In this document: piece by piece, positions 44,584 to 55,094 of the stretch
Position numbering within the stretch: the stretch's first letter is position 1
How the letters are laid out: each line of letters begins with the position of its first letter
Source: Parasphingopyxis lamellibrachiae
Lineage (GTDB): Bacteria; Pseudomonadota; Alphaproteobacteria; Sphingomonadales; Sphingomonadaceae
Assembly: GCF_003385775.1 (NCBI RefSeq)
Contig: NZ_QRDP01000004.1
Coordinates: forward strand, 806,001-870,000
Length of the DNA stretch: 64,000 bases
Reading direction: 5' to 3'
Translations under genes and position numbers: made by a program
Notes under the pieces: model-generated
What the model was told of the DNA's origin: nothing
Database searches by the model: none
Seen by the model: only the letters and a program-made list of their open reading frames with translations

Positions 44584-45532
44584 GTGCGGAAACTCCAACC
44601 AGAACGCCACCGAGAAGTTCGCCGGCGCCAGGGTCGCGCTTATTGCCGGGCCAACCGCCAGCGGCAAGTCGTCTCTTGCGATGGCGGTTGCGGATCGGGT
44701 CGGCGGCGTTATCGTCAACGCCGACAGCGCCCAGGTCTATCGCGACCTCAGGACTGTGACGGCACGCCCAGACAAGGCCGAGGAAGCGGCGTTCCCCCAC
44801 CGCCTGTTCGGCTATATCGACGGCAGCGAGGCCTGTTCGGCCGTGCGCTGGGCCGACGATGCCAAGGCGGAAATTGCTGCGGCACATCAAGGTGGCAAGC
44901 CGGCAATCCTTGTCGGCGGGACGGGATTGTATCACCGGACCCTGCTTGAGGGCCTTGCTCCAATTCCCGAAATCGACGCCGATATTCGCGCGGCGATACG
45001 CGCCCTGCCCGTTGCCGATGCCTATGCCGCACTCGAAAATGAGGATCCGGCATCCGCAGCGCGCCTCAACCGGGCCGATTCAAGCCGAATCGCCCGCGCG
45101 CTCGAAGTGGTTCGCTCCACCGGGCGGCCTGTCGACGCATGGCAACGGGAGAAAAGCGGCGGCATTGCTGGCGATATCGCCCTTGCACCGCTGATCCTGC
45201 TGCCCGATCGCGACTGGTTGTACGAACGCTGCGACCGGCGCTTTGCTGCCATGTTCGAAAGTGGAGCCGTGGAAGAGGTGGAAGCGTTGCTCCATCGGCG
45301 GCTGGACCCTGCATTGCCGATCATGCGCGCCATCGGAGTCCCGGAAATCGCGGCTTTCCTCCATGGCGAAATGGACCGGGACGCAGCCGTCGCAGCCGCC
45401 GCCCAGGCTACGCGCCGCTACGCAAAGCGCCAGTACACCTGGTTCGCCAACCAGCCTCCCGGGAACTGGCCGCGCATATCAGAATCAGATTATGACGATA
45501 TCGATAGCTATATTGTAACTAAATTACTCTAA
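44576..45532 (+). CDS. miaA: tRNA dimethylallyltransferase
   Basis: Adds the isopentenyl group to A37 of tRNAs reading UNN codons; 318 residues from ATG 44576. The P-loop is [20 protein letters not shown], followed by [14 protein letters not shown], and the tRNA-binding region has [20 protein letters not shown] and the acceptor-site [16 protein letters not shown]. Possible starts are 44564, 44576 and 44582, all inside or touching the 5' end of serB, so the promoter of each gene must lie within the other. Confidence 0.93.
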   Translation: MNMCGNSNQNATEKFAGARVALIAGPTASGKSSLAMAVADRVGGVIVNADSAQVYRDLRTVTARPDKAEEAAFPHRLFGYIDGSEACSAVRWADDAKAEIAAAHQGGKPAILVGGTGLYHRTLLEGLAPIPEIDADIRAAIRALPVADAYAALENEDPASAARLNRADSSRIARALEVVRSTGRPVDAWQREKSGGIAGDIALAPLILLPDRDWLYERCDRRFAAMFESGAVEEVEALLHRRLDPALPIMRAIGVPEIAAFLHGEMDRDAAVAAAAQATRRYAKRQYTWFANQPPGNWPRISESDYDDIDSYIVTKLL

Positions 45533-45538
45533 TAGTGG

Positions 45539-45567
45539 TTGACAGACAATTATTGCCTGTCTAGCAG
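45539..45567 (+). promoter_or_regulatory. Possible promoter/operator upstream of ilvI
   Basis: TTGACA (45539-45544) is a consensus -35, 17 bp from TAGCAG, a weak -10. The spacer is mostly a near-palindrome, GACAATTATTGCC, flanked by GACAG and CTGTC. The site lies in the 87 bp between miaA and the ilvI start. Function is inferred. Confidence 0.35.
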
Positions 45568-45619
45568 CCCGGTTTCGACGCTGCTATTGCAGTGCAAAAT
45601 CAGACAGTGGACGAAGAAC

Positions 45620-47368
45620 ATGGCAGCCGAAAAAGCTGGAGCGGATATATTGGTCGAAGCGCTGCTGGATTGCGGCGTGGAAGTCATTTTCGGCTATCCG
45701 GGCGGCGCGGTTCTGCCAATCTATGACGCGCTGTTCGAGCAGAAGCGCATTCGCCACGTCCTGTGCCGCCACGAGCAGGGCGCGGCCCATGCGGCCGAGG
45801 GCTATGCCCGCGCGACCGGCAAGCCCGGCGTTGTCCTCGTCACCTCTGGCCCGGGCGCGACCAATGCAGTCACCGGTATCGCCGATGCGCTGATGGACTC
45901 CATTCCGATGGTCGTCATCACGGGCCAGGTCCCCTCCACCCTGATCGGCACAGATGCCTTCCAGGAAGCAGACACGGTCGGCATTACGCGGCACTGCACA
46001 AAGCATAATTATCTGGTCAAGGATCCCGACAAGCTGGGCAATATCGTCCAGGAGGCCTTTTTCATCGCCACGACGGGCCGCCCCGGGCCGGTTGTCGTCG
46101 ATATTCCCAAGGATGTGCAGGTCGCGACCGGCATCTATCGCAAATCGGGGCCGATCGCGCACAAGGCCTATGTGCCGCGCGACAAACCCGATCCCGCGCG
46201 GATCGAAACCGCAGTCGAGATGATCGCGGCCGCCAAGCGCCCGGTATTCTACACCGGCGGCGGCATCATCAATGCCGGGCCGGGTGCCAGCCAGATGCTG
46301 CGCGAACTCGCCCGGATCACCGGTGCGCCGGTTACCTCTACCCTGATGGGTCTGGGCGCCCTGCCCGCCTCGTCCGATCAGTGGCTGGGCATGCTTGGCA
46401 TGCATGGCACGTTTGAAGCCAATATGGCGATGAACAAGGCGGATCTGGTCATTGCGATCGGCGCCCGCTTCGATGACCGTGTCACCGGCCGGCTCGACGC
46501 TTTTTCGCCGGATTCCAAGAAAATCCATATCGATATCGACCGTAGTTCGATCAACAAGATCGTCCCCGTCGACCTCGGCATCAACGCCGATGCCGGGCGC
46601 GCGATGGAGGATATCGCCAAAATCTGGAAAGCGCGCCAACATAAAAAGGCCGACCTGCAGGACTGGTGGGCGCGCATCGATGGCTGGCGCGCGACCAAAT
46701 GCCTGGCCTTTCCGCAAGCCAAAGACGAAATCATGCCGCAGGCCGCCATTCAGGCGCTGTGGAAAGCCACCCACAAGCATAACCCGATCATTACGACGGA
46801 GGTCGGCCAGCACCAGATGTGGGCCGCCCAGCATTTCGGGTTCGAGAAGCCGAACAAATGGCTGACATCCGGCGGCCTTGGCACGATGGGCTATGGCCTG
46901 CCCGCAGCTATAGGCGCGCAGATTGGCAATCCGAACGCGCTGGTTATCGATATCGCCGGTGAAGCTTCGATCCAGATGTGCGTTCAGGAACTGGGCACTG
47001 CCAGCCAGTATCGCCTGCCGGTGAAGGTTTTCGTCCTGAACAACGAATATATGGGCATGGTCCGTCAATGGCAGGAACTGACCTATTCTGGCCGTTATTC
47101 AGAAAGTTACAGCGATTCTCTTCCAGATTTTGTAAAGCTGGCGGAAGCCTATGGCTGGAAAGGCATCCGCATCGAGGCTGAGGCCGATCTTGAATCCGGC
47201 ATCGCCGAAATGCTGGCTCATGACGGCCCGGTATTCGTCGATTGCTGTGTTGCCAAAATGGCCAATTGCTTCCCGATGATCCCGTCGGGCGCCGCGCATA
47301 CCGAAATGATCCTCCAGTCCGATACCGTTTCGGGTGTTATGGAAGACGAAGCAAAGGCGCTGGTCTGA
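45620..47368 (+). CDS. ilvI: Acetolactate synthase large subunit
   Basis: The thiamine-diphosphate- and FAD-dependent catalytic subunit for valine, leucine and isoleucine synthesis, 582 residues from ATG 45620; a TTG at 45539 would add 27 unrelated residues. VIFGYPGGAVLPIYDALFEQ and the catalytic Glu in CRHEQGAAHAAEGYARATG are at the N-terminus; the diphosphate/Mg site is in the C-terminal domain around DIAGEASIQM. Its stop overlaps the ilvH start (TGATG). Confidence 0.95.
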   Translation: MAAEKAGADILVEALLDCGVEVIFGYPGGAVLPIYDALFEQKRIRHVLCRHEQGAAHAAEGYARATGKPGVVLVTSGPGATNAVTGIADALMDSIPMVVITGQVPSTLIGTDAFQEADTVGITRHCTKHNYLVKDPDKLGNIVQEAFFIATTGRPGPVVVDIPKDVQVATGIYRKSGPIAHKAYVPRDKPDPARIETAVEMIAAAKRPVFYTGGGIINAGPGASQMLRELARITGAPVTSTLMGLGALPASSDQWLGMLGMHGTFEANMAMNKADLVIAIGARFDDRVTGRLDAFSPDSKKIHIDIDRSSINKIVPVDLGINADAGRAMEDIAKIWKARQHKKADLQDWWARIDGWRATKCLAFPQAKDEIMPQAAIQALWKATHKHNPIITTEVGQHQMWAAQHFGFEKPNKWLTSGGLGTMGYGLPAAIGAQIGNPNALVIDIAGEASIQMCVQELGTASQYRLPVKVFVLNNEYMGMVRQWQELTYSGRYSESYSDSLPDFVKLAEAYGWKGIRIEAEADLESGIAEMLAHDGPVFVDCCVAKMANCFPMIPSGAAHTEMILQSDTVSGVMEDEAKALV

Positions 47369-47883
47369 TGAAAATACATACCGAAGCCGCCGAGCGCCAC
47401 ACGCTTTCCATCCTGGTCGACAATGAGCCGGGCATCCTCGCTCGGATCGCGGGCATGTTCACGGCGCGCGGCTATAATATCGAAAGCCTGACGGTGACCG
47501 GCGTCAGCGAAGACGAAACGATCAGCCGGATCACGATCGTGACCAAGGGCTCGCCCCATGTGATCGAACAGATCATCGCGCAGACCGAGCGGATGCCGCC
47601 CGTTTACAAGGTTGTCGACCTGACCGAGATCGGGCCGCATGTCGAACGGGATCTGGCGCTGGTCAAGGTGGCCGGAGCCGGGGACAACCGGATCGAGGCA
47701 CTGCGCCTTGCCGATGTTTTCCGCGCAAGGGTTGTCGATTCGACGACCCAGAGCTTCGTTTTCGAAGTTACCGGCAACAGCGACAAGGTGGACAGCTTCA
47801 TCGAGCTGATGCGCGAGGTCGGCCTGGTCGAGGTGGCGCGCACCGGCGTGGTCGCCATTGGCCGCGGCAAGGACGCGAGTTAG
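47368..47883 (+). CDS. ilvH: Acetolactate synthase regulatory subunit
   Basis: A 171-residue ACT-domain subunit giving activation and valine feedback inhibition. The ACT domain is HTLSILVDNEPGILARIAGM then GYNIESLTVTGVSEDETISR; the second domain has RLADVFRARVVDSTTQSFVF. Start at 47368 is coupled to ilvI by TGATG. Confidence 0.95.
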   Translation: MKIHTEAAERHTLSILVDNEPGILARIAGMFTARGYNIESLTVTGVSEDETISRITIVTKGSPHVIEQIIAQTERMPPVYKVVDLTEIGPHVERDLALVKVAGAGDNRIEALRLADVFRARVVDSTTQSFVFEVTGNSDKVDSFIELMREVGLVEVARTGVVAIGRGKDAS

Positions 47884-47894
47884 GCACGGCTTCC

Positions 47895-48209
47895 ATGCGC
47901 GAAATCATCAGCATTTCGGCGATTATCCTCGCCTTCATCTACTTTCTGATCTTTGGTTCGGCGGTGTTTCTTGCGCTCGAGAACGAAATGCACTGGGTGC
48001 TGGCCCTGTTCGCCATGAGCTGGGTCATCATCCTCAGGCTCTGGCCGCTGCTGCCCATTCTGGCAGTGATCGGCGCCGTCAATATCTGGGGATGGGACTG
48101 GTATCGCGGCATCGCGCTTGCCCTGCCCGTCTCCATCTATGTCGTTTCTCATTATTGGACGCGGATCACCGATTATCTCCGTCGTCCCAATCAAAAACAG
48201 GGAGTTTAG
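47895..48209 (+). CDS. Small membrane protein between ilvH and ilvC
   Basis: A 104-residue integral membrane protein with three likely helices (ISISAIILAFIYFLIFGSAV; WVLALFAMSWVIILRLWPLL; GIALALPVSIYVVSHYW). The gene fits tightly between ilvH (11 bp) and ilvC (3 bp), so it is almost certainly co-transcribed with them. No family is recognised. Its presence in a biosynthetic operon of soluble enzymes is unexplained. Confidence 0.8.
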   Translation: MREIISISAIILAFIYFLIFGSAVFLALENEMHWVLALFAMSWVIILRLWPLLPILAVIGAVNIWGWDWYRGIALALPVSIYVVSHYWTRITDYLRRPNQKQGV

Positions 48210-49232
<1,023 letters not shown>

Positions 49233-49240
49233 CGCCTTCA

Positions 49241-49271
49241 CCGACACTCCGGGGTCTGCCCGGAGTGTCGG
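49241..49271. terminator. Strong hairpin after ilvC
   Basis: CCGACACTCCGGG and CCCGGAGTGTCGG form a 13-base-pair perfect stem around GTCTG, nine bases after the ilvC stop. No T run follows, so it may protect the ilv message, act with Rho, or be a repeat element. Confidence 0.55.
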
Positions 49272-49317
49272 ATACAGGGTCTGGACTTGTTAACCAATTG
49301 CCGCCAATAGTGAGGCC

Positions 49318-49365
49318 ATGACAGCGCATCGCGCCCTGCTAATTCTTCGACTTACACGCCCTTAG
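49318..49365 (+). CDS. Leader peptide of leuA
   Basis: A 15-codon frame, MTAHRALLILRLTRP, ends 87 bp before leuA. It contains four Leu codons in seven (CTG, CTA, CTT, CTT) plus ATT. CTA and CTT are rarely used in the surrounding genes. GAGG lies just before the start. Leader peptides of this type control branched-chain genes by ribosome stalling when charged Leu-tRNA is low. This gene is too short for standard annotation and is an inference from position, codon content and the hairpins that follow. Confidence 0.65.
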   Translation: MTAHRALLILRLTRP

Positions 49366-49407
49366 GCGTGCCTTTGGTGCTGCATGCAGCACACACGGCC
49401 TAAGGGC
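49356..49407 (+). promoter_or_regulatory. Alternative RNA hairpins downstream of the leuA leader peptide
   Basis: ACGCC/GGCGT (49356-49369) forms hairpin A across the leader stop codon. GCCCTTAGGC (49358-49367) can instead pair with GCCTAAGGGC (49398-49407) in a perfect ten-base stem C that encloses the 16-base palindrome GTGCTGCATGCAGCAC (49377-49392). A and C are mutually exclusive, as in attenuators. There is no T run after stem C, so the exact mechanism (termination with Rho, or translational control) is open. Confidence 0.55.
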
Positions 49408-49452
49408 TCCTTCACAAAATCCTGAAAACCGAAGAAGAAACAGGCTAGTCTC

Positions 49453-51120
49453 ATGCCCATGCTCAACGATCCTTCTGTAAAATACCGGCCCTTTCCGCAG
49501 ATCGACCTGCCGGACCGGCAATGGCCGTCTAAAACCATCACCGCCCCGCCGCGCTGGCTGTCCACCGATCTGCGCGACGGCAACCAGGCGCTGATCGATC
49601 CGATGGACGGCGAGAAGAAGCGCCGCTTTTTCGATCTGCTCGTCAAGATCGGGGTGAAAGAGATCGAGGTCGGCTTTCCGGCCTCCGGCGCCACCGATTT
49701 CGATTTCATCCGCGGTCTCGTCGATGGCGGCAAAATTCCCGATGACGTGGTGATCCAGGCCCTCACACAGGCCCGCCGCGACCTGATCGAAACGACCTTC
49801 GCCAGCATGGCTGGAGCGCCGCGCGCGATCGTCCATCTCTACAACGCCATCTCCCCCGCCTGGCGCAAGATCGTGTTCCAGATGGACGAGGCCGGCGTGA
49901 TCGATATCGCCAAACAGGGCGCCGACATGCTGATGGAACAGGCCGCCAAATATCCGGAAACCGACTGGCAATTCGAATATTCGCCGGAAACCTTCAGCAC
50001 CGCCGAGATCGATCTCAGCATTGCAACCTGCGAAGCGGTGATCGCCATCGTCGGGCCGACTCCGGAAAAGCCGCTGATCCTCAACCTTCCGGCGACGGTG
50101 GAGGCGGCAACGCCCAACATCTATGCCGACCAGATCGAATATTTCTGCCGGCATATTTCCTGTCGCGACAGTGTCGTCATATCGCTCCACACCCATAATG
50201 ATCGCGGGACCGGCGTAGCGGCGAGCGAACTGGGCCTGCTCGCGGGCGCCGACCGGGTCGAGGGCTGCCTGTTCGGCAATGGCGAGCGCACCGGCAATGT
50301 CGATCTCGTGACGCTGGGCCTCAACATGTACACCCAGGGTGTGCATCCCGGCCTCGATTTTTCCGATATCGAACAGATCAAGTCGACGGTGGAATATTGC
50401 AACGACCTGCCCGTCCATCCGCGTCACCCCTATGCCGGCGAGCTGGTCTTCACCGCCTTTTCCGGATCGCACCAGGACGCGATCAAGAAGGGATTCGCCG
50501 CGCAGGATGTGCGCAATGACGAGCTGTGGGAGGTGCCTTATCTCCCGCTCGACCCCAACGATATCGGCACGTCCTACGAGGCTGTAATCCGGGTAAACTC
50601 GCAGTCCGGAAAGGGCGGCGTCGCCTGGGTGCTGGAACAGGATCAGGGCCTGAAACTGCCCAAGCGCCTGCAGGCGCATTTCAGCCTGGTCGTGCAGGAA
50701 CTGGCCGACGAAACCAGCCGCGAACTCGATGCCGACGACATCTGGCACGCTTTCCAGAAACGCTATGGCCTGACCGGCGAGCAGCGTTTCGAACTCGTGG
50801 ATTATGAGGAAACGCGCGTCGGCGCCGACCGCATCTTCACCGGCACCATCGTCCATAAGGGCGAGGAGCGCTCTGTATCCGGGCGCGGCAACGGGCTGAT
50901 CTCTAGCGTACTTGCCGCGCTGCGCGACGAATGGGGCATCCAGCTCGACGTGGTGAACTATAACGAACACGCCATCGGCCACGGTTCGGACGCCCAGGCC
51001 GCCGCCTATCTCGAATGCACCGACGCAAGCGGCGCCACGGTGTTCGGGGTCGGCGTCAGCCGCGACGTGGCGACGGCAAGCGTGCGCGCCGTGCTGAGCG
51101 CGGCCGCCGAAGCCGGGTGA
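49453..51120 (+). CDS. leuA: 2-isopropylmalate synthase
   Basis: First committed step of leucine synthesis, 555 residues, the long (type 2) form. LSTDLRDGNQALIDPMDGEK is the metal-binding start of the HMGL-like TIM barrel; SLHTHNDRGTGVAASELGLL and RVEGCLFGNGERTGNVDLVT are the other active-site motifs. The C-terminal domain from about 430 (GLISSVLAALRDEWGIQLDV) is the leucine-binding allosteric domain. Expression is probably also controlled by the leader at 49318-49407. Its stop overlaps the DUF167 start (GTGA). Confidence 0.95.
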   Translation: MPMLNDPSVKYRPFPQIDLPDRQWPSKTITAPPRWLSTDLRDGNQALIDPMDGEKKRRFFDLLVKIGVKEIEVGFPASGATDFDFIRGLVDGGKIPDDVVIQALTQARRDLIETTFASMAGAPRAIVHLYNAISPAWRKIVFQMDEAGVIDIAKQGADMLMEQAAKYPETDWQFEYSPETFSTAEIDLSIATCEAVIAIVGPTPEKPLILNLPATVEAATPNIYADQIEYFCRHISCRDSVVISLHTHNDRGTGVAASELGLLAGADRVEGCLFGNGERTGNVDLVTLGLNMYTQGVHPGLDFSDIEQIKSTVEYCNDLPVHPRHPYAGELVFTAFSGSHQDAIKKGFAAQDVRNDELWEVPYLPLDPNDIGTSYEAVIRVNSQSGKGGVAWVLEQDQGLKLPKRLQAHFSLVVQELADETSRELDADDIWHAFQKRYGLTGEQRFELVDYEETRVGADRIFTGTIVHKGEERSVSGRGNGLISSVLAALRDEWGIQLDVVNYNEHAIGHGSDAQAAAYLECTDASGATVFGVGVSRDVATASVRAVLSAAAEAG

Positions 51121-51446
51121 CCGGGCGGCCCTGGCGCGCAGGCGGCCGGGGCCTGCTGGTTGCCGTCAAGGCGACGCCGCGCGCCAACCGGACCGAAGCG
51201 ACGGGAATCGAATCCGATGCCCATGGCCGCCCCGTGCTGCGCCTGCGCGTGAAAGCGCCGCCCGTCGATGGCGCGGCCAACACGGCCATCCTGCGCTGGT
51301 TCTCCGATACGCTGGGAGTCTCGAAATCATCGGTGACGATAGCGTCCGGCGAAACCGCGCGGATCAAGCAGGTCGAAGTGGCGGGCGATGCCGGCGCGCT
51401 GGCGGGAAAACTGGAAGCGCTGCTCGGCTCGATCGGCGCCCCCTGA
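51117..51446 (+). CDS. DUF167/YggU family protein
   Basis: A 109-residue protein from GTG 51117, coupled to leuA by a four-base overlap. The family motif RLRVKAPPVDGAANTAILRW, then SKSSVTIASGETARIKQVEV, is clear. YggU proteins are widespread, small and of unknown function. The N-terminal RPWRAGGRGLLVAVKATPRA is typical. Confidence 0.88.
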   Translation: MTGRPWRAGGRGLLVAVKATPRANRTEATGIESDAHGRPVLRLRVKAPPVDGAANTAILRWFSDTLGVSKSSVTIASGETARIKQVEVAGDAGALAGKLEALLGSIGAP

Positions 51447-51460
51447 TCCGCTTCCCGCGA

Positions 51461-51482
51461 AGCCGGCAGGATTACACCGGCT
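51461..51482. terminator. Weak hairpin between DUF167 and MOSC genes
   Basis: AGCCGG pairs with CCGGCT across CAGGATTACA in the 25 bp between two convergent genes and covers the stop codon of the MOSC gene. A six-base-pair stem without a T run. Confidence 0.3.
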
Positions 51483-52014
51483 GCAACGCGCGCCGCTCGC
51501 CCTCCGGCAGATGCACGACGATCTCGTCGCCTGGCCGCACTTCGCCGTCCCTCAGCACGATCGCCATGATCCCGGCCCTGCGAACGAGCGTGCCGTCCGC
51601 AGCCCTGTCCAGCACCGCATCCATCAGCCCCGGCGCATGGCCTTCGAGCTGCTTGCACGGATTGCGCAGGCCCGTGACCCGCACCCGTGCAGCCGCGCCC
51701 AGCGCAAGCTCCGCGCCCTCGGGCAGGGCGAGCAAATCCACGCCCCGCGTCGTGATATTCTCGCCCATATCGCCTGGTACGACTGAGAAGCCCCGCCCGG
51801 CCAGCTCGTCGAACAGCTCGGCCTGAATCAGATGCACCTGCCGCAAGTTGGGCTGATCCGGGTTCTGCGCAACGCGCGAGCGATGCTGCACCGTCACGCC
51901 ACAATGCGCATCGCCCTCCACGCCATGACCGGCGATGAGGCGGATCGCATCGGCTTTGGGTTTCGCGATGCCGTGCGAGGGTTTTCTGGCGACTGCCAGG
52001 ACCTTGCCCATCAT
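51472..52014 (-). CDS. MOSC-domain protein
   Basis: A 180-residue protein of the molybdenum cofactor sulfurase C-terminal (MOSC) family. The start at 52014 overlaps the mutL stop (ATGA). Motifs: HGVEGDAHCGVTVQHRSR, VVPGDMGENITTRGVDLLAL, and RVTGLRNPCKQLEG with the conserved Cys. MOSC proteins bind or transfer sulfur on the molybdenum cofactor or act in related detoxification. It may connect to the XdhC-type protein functionally, though the genes are far apart. Confidence 0.88.
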   Translation of the reverse strand: MMGKVLAVARKPSHGIAKPKADAIRLIAGHGVEGDAHCGVTVQHRSRVAQNPDQPNLRQVHLIQAELFDELAGRGFSVVPGDMGENITTRGVDLLALPEGAELALGAAARVRVTGLRNPCKQLEGHAPGLMDAVLDRAADGTLVRRAGIMAIVLRDGEVRPGDEIVVHLPEGERRALQPV

Positions 52015-53858
52015 TTCCGCCCGAACAGTTTTTCGATATCGCCATGGCCGAGCTTCACCCAGGTCGGGCGACCGTGATTGCATTGCCCGCTATGTGGGGT
52101 CACTTCCATTTCACGCAGCAGGGCGTTCATTTCGGCGACGGCGAGCACCCTGCCCGCACGCACGGACCCATGACAGGCCATGGTGGCGGCGACATGATCG
52201 AGCTTTTCTTTCAGGGAAAGATGCTGGTCATAGGCGGCGATTTCGTCGGCGAGATCCCGAACCAGCCCTTTGGTGTCGCCCGCACCGAGCATCGCGGGGG
52301 TGGCGCGGACCAGCATCGCCTTGGGGCCGAAACGTTCCAGCTCCAGCCCCAGCTCGGCCAGTTCGCCGATCCGCTCTTCCAGCGCATCACAGGCGCTTTC
52401 ATCGAGATCTACAACCTCGGGCACGAGCAGGCCCTGTGACGCCACACCGCCTTCGGCCACTGCCCGATTCATGCGTTCCAGCACCAGCCGTTCATGCGCG
52501 GCATGTTGATCCACGATTACCAGCCCGTCCTCGGCCTCGGCCACGATATAGGTTTCTGACACCTGCCCGCGCGCAATGCCCAGCGGATGCGTTGCCGCAT
52601 CGGGAACCGGCGCTTCGGCTGCTTCCGCCTTGCCTTCGGGCGCTGGCTGATATTCGGGGGCGCCATCCCAGACACTGGCCTGATCCGAACCCGGCGGCGG
52701 GGTGAAAAAGGCGGCGCGCTGTTGAAAACCCTGTGGATGGCCCTGTTGATGTGGCTGTGGGTGTTCGGATGAATAACCCTGTGGATAAGCTGTGGATGAC
52801 TGACCCACTCCGCCCTCGACCGGTTCTGCCTGCCAGTTGCCCAGCGCCGCGGCGGAGGGTCTTTGCACGCTGCGAAACCCGGCCTCGTCGAGCGCATGGC
52901 GCAGGCCGCCGACAATCAGCCCGCGAATATTGGCCGGTTCACGGAACCGCACTTCGGTTTTCGCGGGATGCACATTCACATCCACCTCGCCTGCCGGAAC
53001 GGTGAGGAACAGTGCGAGCACGGGGTGCCGGTCCCGCGCCAGCAGGTCCTGATAGGCGCCGCGCACGGCCCCGATCAGCAGCCGGTCTTTCACCGGACGG
53101 CCATTGACGAAGAGGTATTGATGATCGGCGACGCCCCGATTGAAGGTCGGCAGGCTCGCCACACCTTCCAGCTTTGCCGTGCCGCGATCATAGTCGACCG
53201 CCACGCTGTTTTCGATCAGTTGCCGATCGGTCAGCGCGGCCACCCGTTCCGGGCGCGTCTCGCCTGGCTGCACCGCTATGTTGCGCCGCCCGTCATGCTC
53301 CAGCGTAAAGCCGATATCGGACCGCGCCATGGCCAACCGCCGGATGGTGTCCGCCGCGGCCGCATATTCGGAACGCGGCGTGCGCAGGAACTTGCGGCGT
53401 GCGGGTACCTTGGCGAACAGATTTTCCACCAGCACGCGCGTGCCGGGCGGCAGCGCCGCCGGACCTTCTTCCTCCAGATCGCCATTGTCGACAATCCGCG
53501 ACCAGCCTTCCGCACCCCTGACCCGGCTTTCCAGCGTCAGCCGTGAAACGCTGGCGATGGAGGGCAGCGCTTCGCCGCGAAAACCGAGCGTTTCGACGCC
53601 TTCGATATCGTCGTCCGGCAGCTTGGATGTGGCATGGCGCTCCAGTGCCAGCGCCATCTCTTCGGCACTCATCCCGCACCCGTCATCGATCACTTCGACC
53701 CGGTCGATACCGCCGGACGAAAGCCGCACGGTGATCCGTGTAGCCCCCGCATCCACGGCATTTTCCACCAGTTCCTTCAGCGCGCTTGCCGGGCGTTCGA
53801 CGACCTCGCCGGCAGCGATACGGTTGACGAGATGTTCGGGCAGGCGGCGAATTGGCAT
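52011..53858 (-). CDS. mutL: DNA mismatch repair protein MutL
   Basis: The GHKL-ATPase that couples mismatch recognition to strand removal, 615 residues. The N-terminal ATPase has RIAAGEVVERPASALKELVE, IDDGCGMSAEEM and TLGFRGEALPSIASVS. A His/Gln/Pro-rich linker lies around residues 350-395. The C-terminal domain keeps the endonuclease motif DQHAAHERL (DQHAxxE), ACHGSVRAG and QCNHGRPT, so this MutL probably nicks DNA itself. Coupled to the MOSC gene downstream. Confidence 0.95.
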   Translation of the reverse strand: MPIRRLPEHLVNRIAAGEVVERPASALKELVENAVDAGATRITVRLSSGGIDRVEVIDDGCGMSAEEMALALERHATSKLPDDDIEGVETLGFRGEALPSIASVSRLTLESRVRGAEGWSRIVDNGDLEEEGPAALPPGTRVLVENLFAKVPARRKFLRTPRSEYAAAADTIRRLAMARSDIGFTLEHDGRRNIAVQPGETRPERVAALTDRQLIENSVAVDYDRGTAKLEGVASLPTFNRGVADHQYLFVNGRPVKDRLLIGAVRGAYQDLLARDRHPVLALFLTVPAGEVDVNVHPAKTEVRFREPANIRGLIVGGLRHALDEAGFRSVQRPSAAALGNWQAEPVEGGVGQSSTAYPQGYSSEHPQPHQQGHPQGFQQRAAFFTPPPGSDQASVWDGAPEYQPAPEGKAEAAEAPVPDAATHPLGIARGQVSETYIVAEAEDGLVIVDQHAAHERLVLERMNRAVAEGGVASQGLLVPEVVDLDESACDALEERIGELAELGLELERFGPKAMLVRATPAMLGAGDTKGLVRDLADEIAAYDQHLSLKEKLDHVAATMACHGSVRAGRVLAVAEMNALLREMEVTPHSGQCNHGRPTWVKLGHGDIEKLFGRK

Positions 53859-53980
53859 ATAAATCCTTTACCGCATGTCCCGCAACCGCACGAGCGGTTG
53901 ATCCACAGCGATTCGCACAAAATGTTAGTGCAAATGCGCGGATAACCGCTATGTGAGTGTCAAGGCCTATTAAGCGCTGA

Positions 53981-55063
<1,083 letters not shown>

Positions 55064-55094
55064 TCCGGCCATATAAGCCAAGGGAGAAGGCCAA

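Noticed and set aside
45539-45619. N-terminal extension or leader peptide of ilvI
   Set aside because: The TTG-initiated 27-residue extension has no family similarity and contains only one short Leu run; a promoter explains the TTGACA better.
52725-52800. Replication origin signal from DnaA-box-like repeats
   Set aside because: The repeats are inside the mutL linker and follow its peptide repeats; there is no AT-rich unwinding region and no dnaA, dnaN or hemE neighbour.
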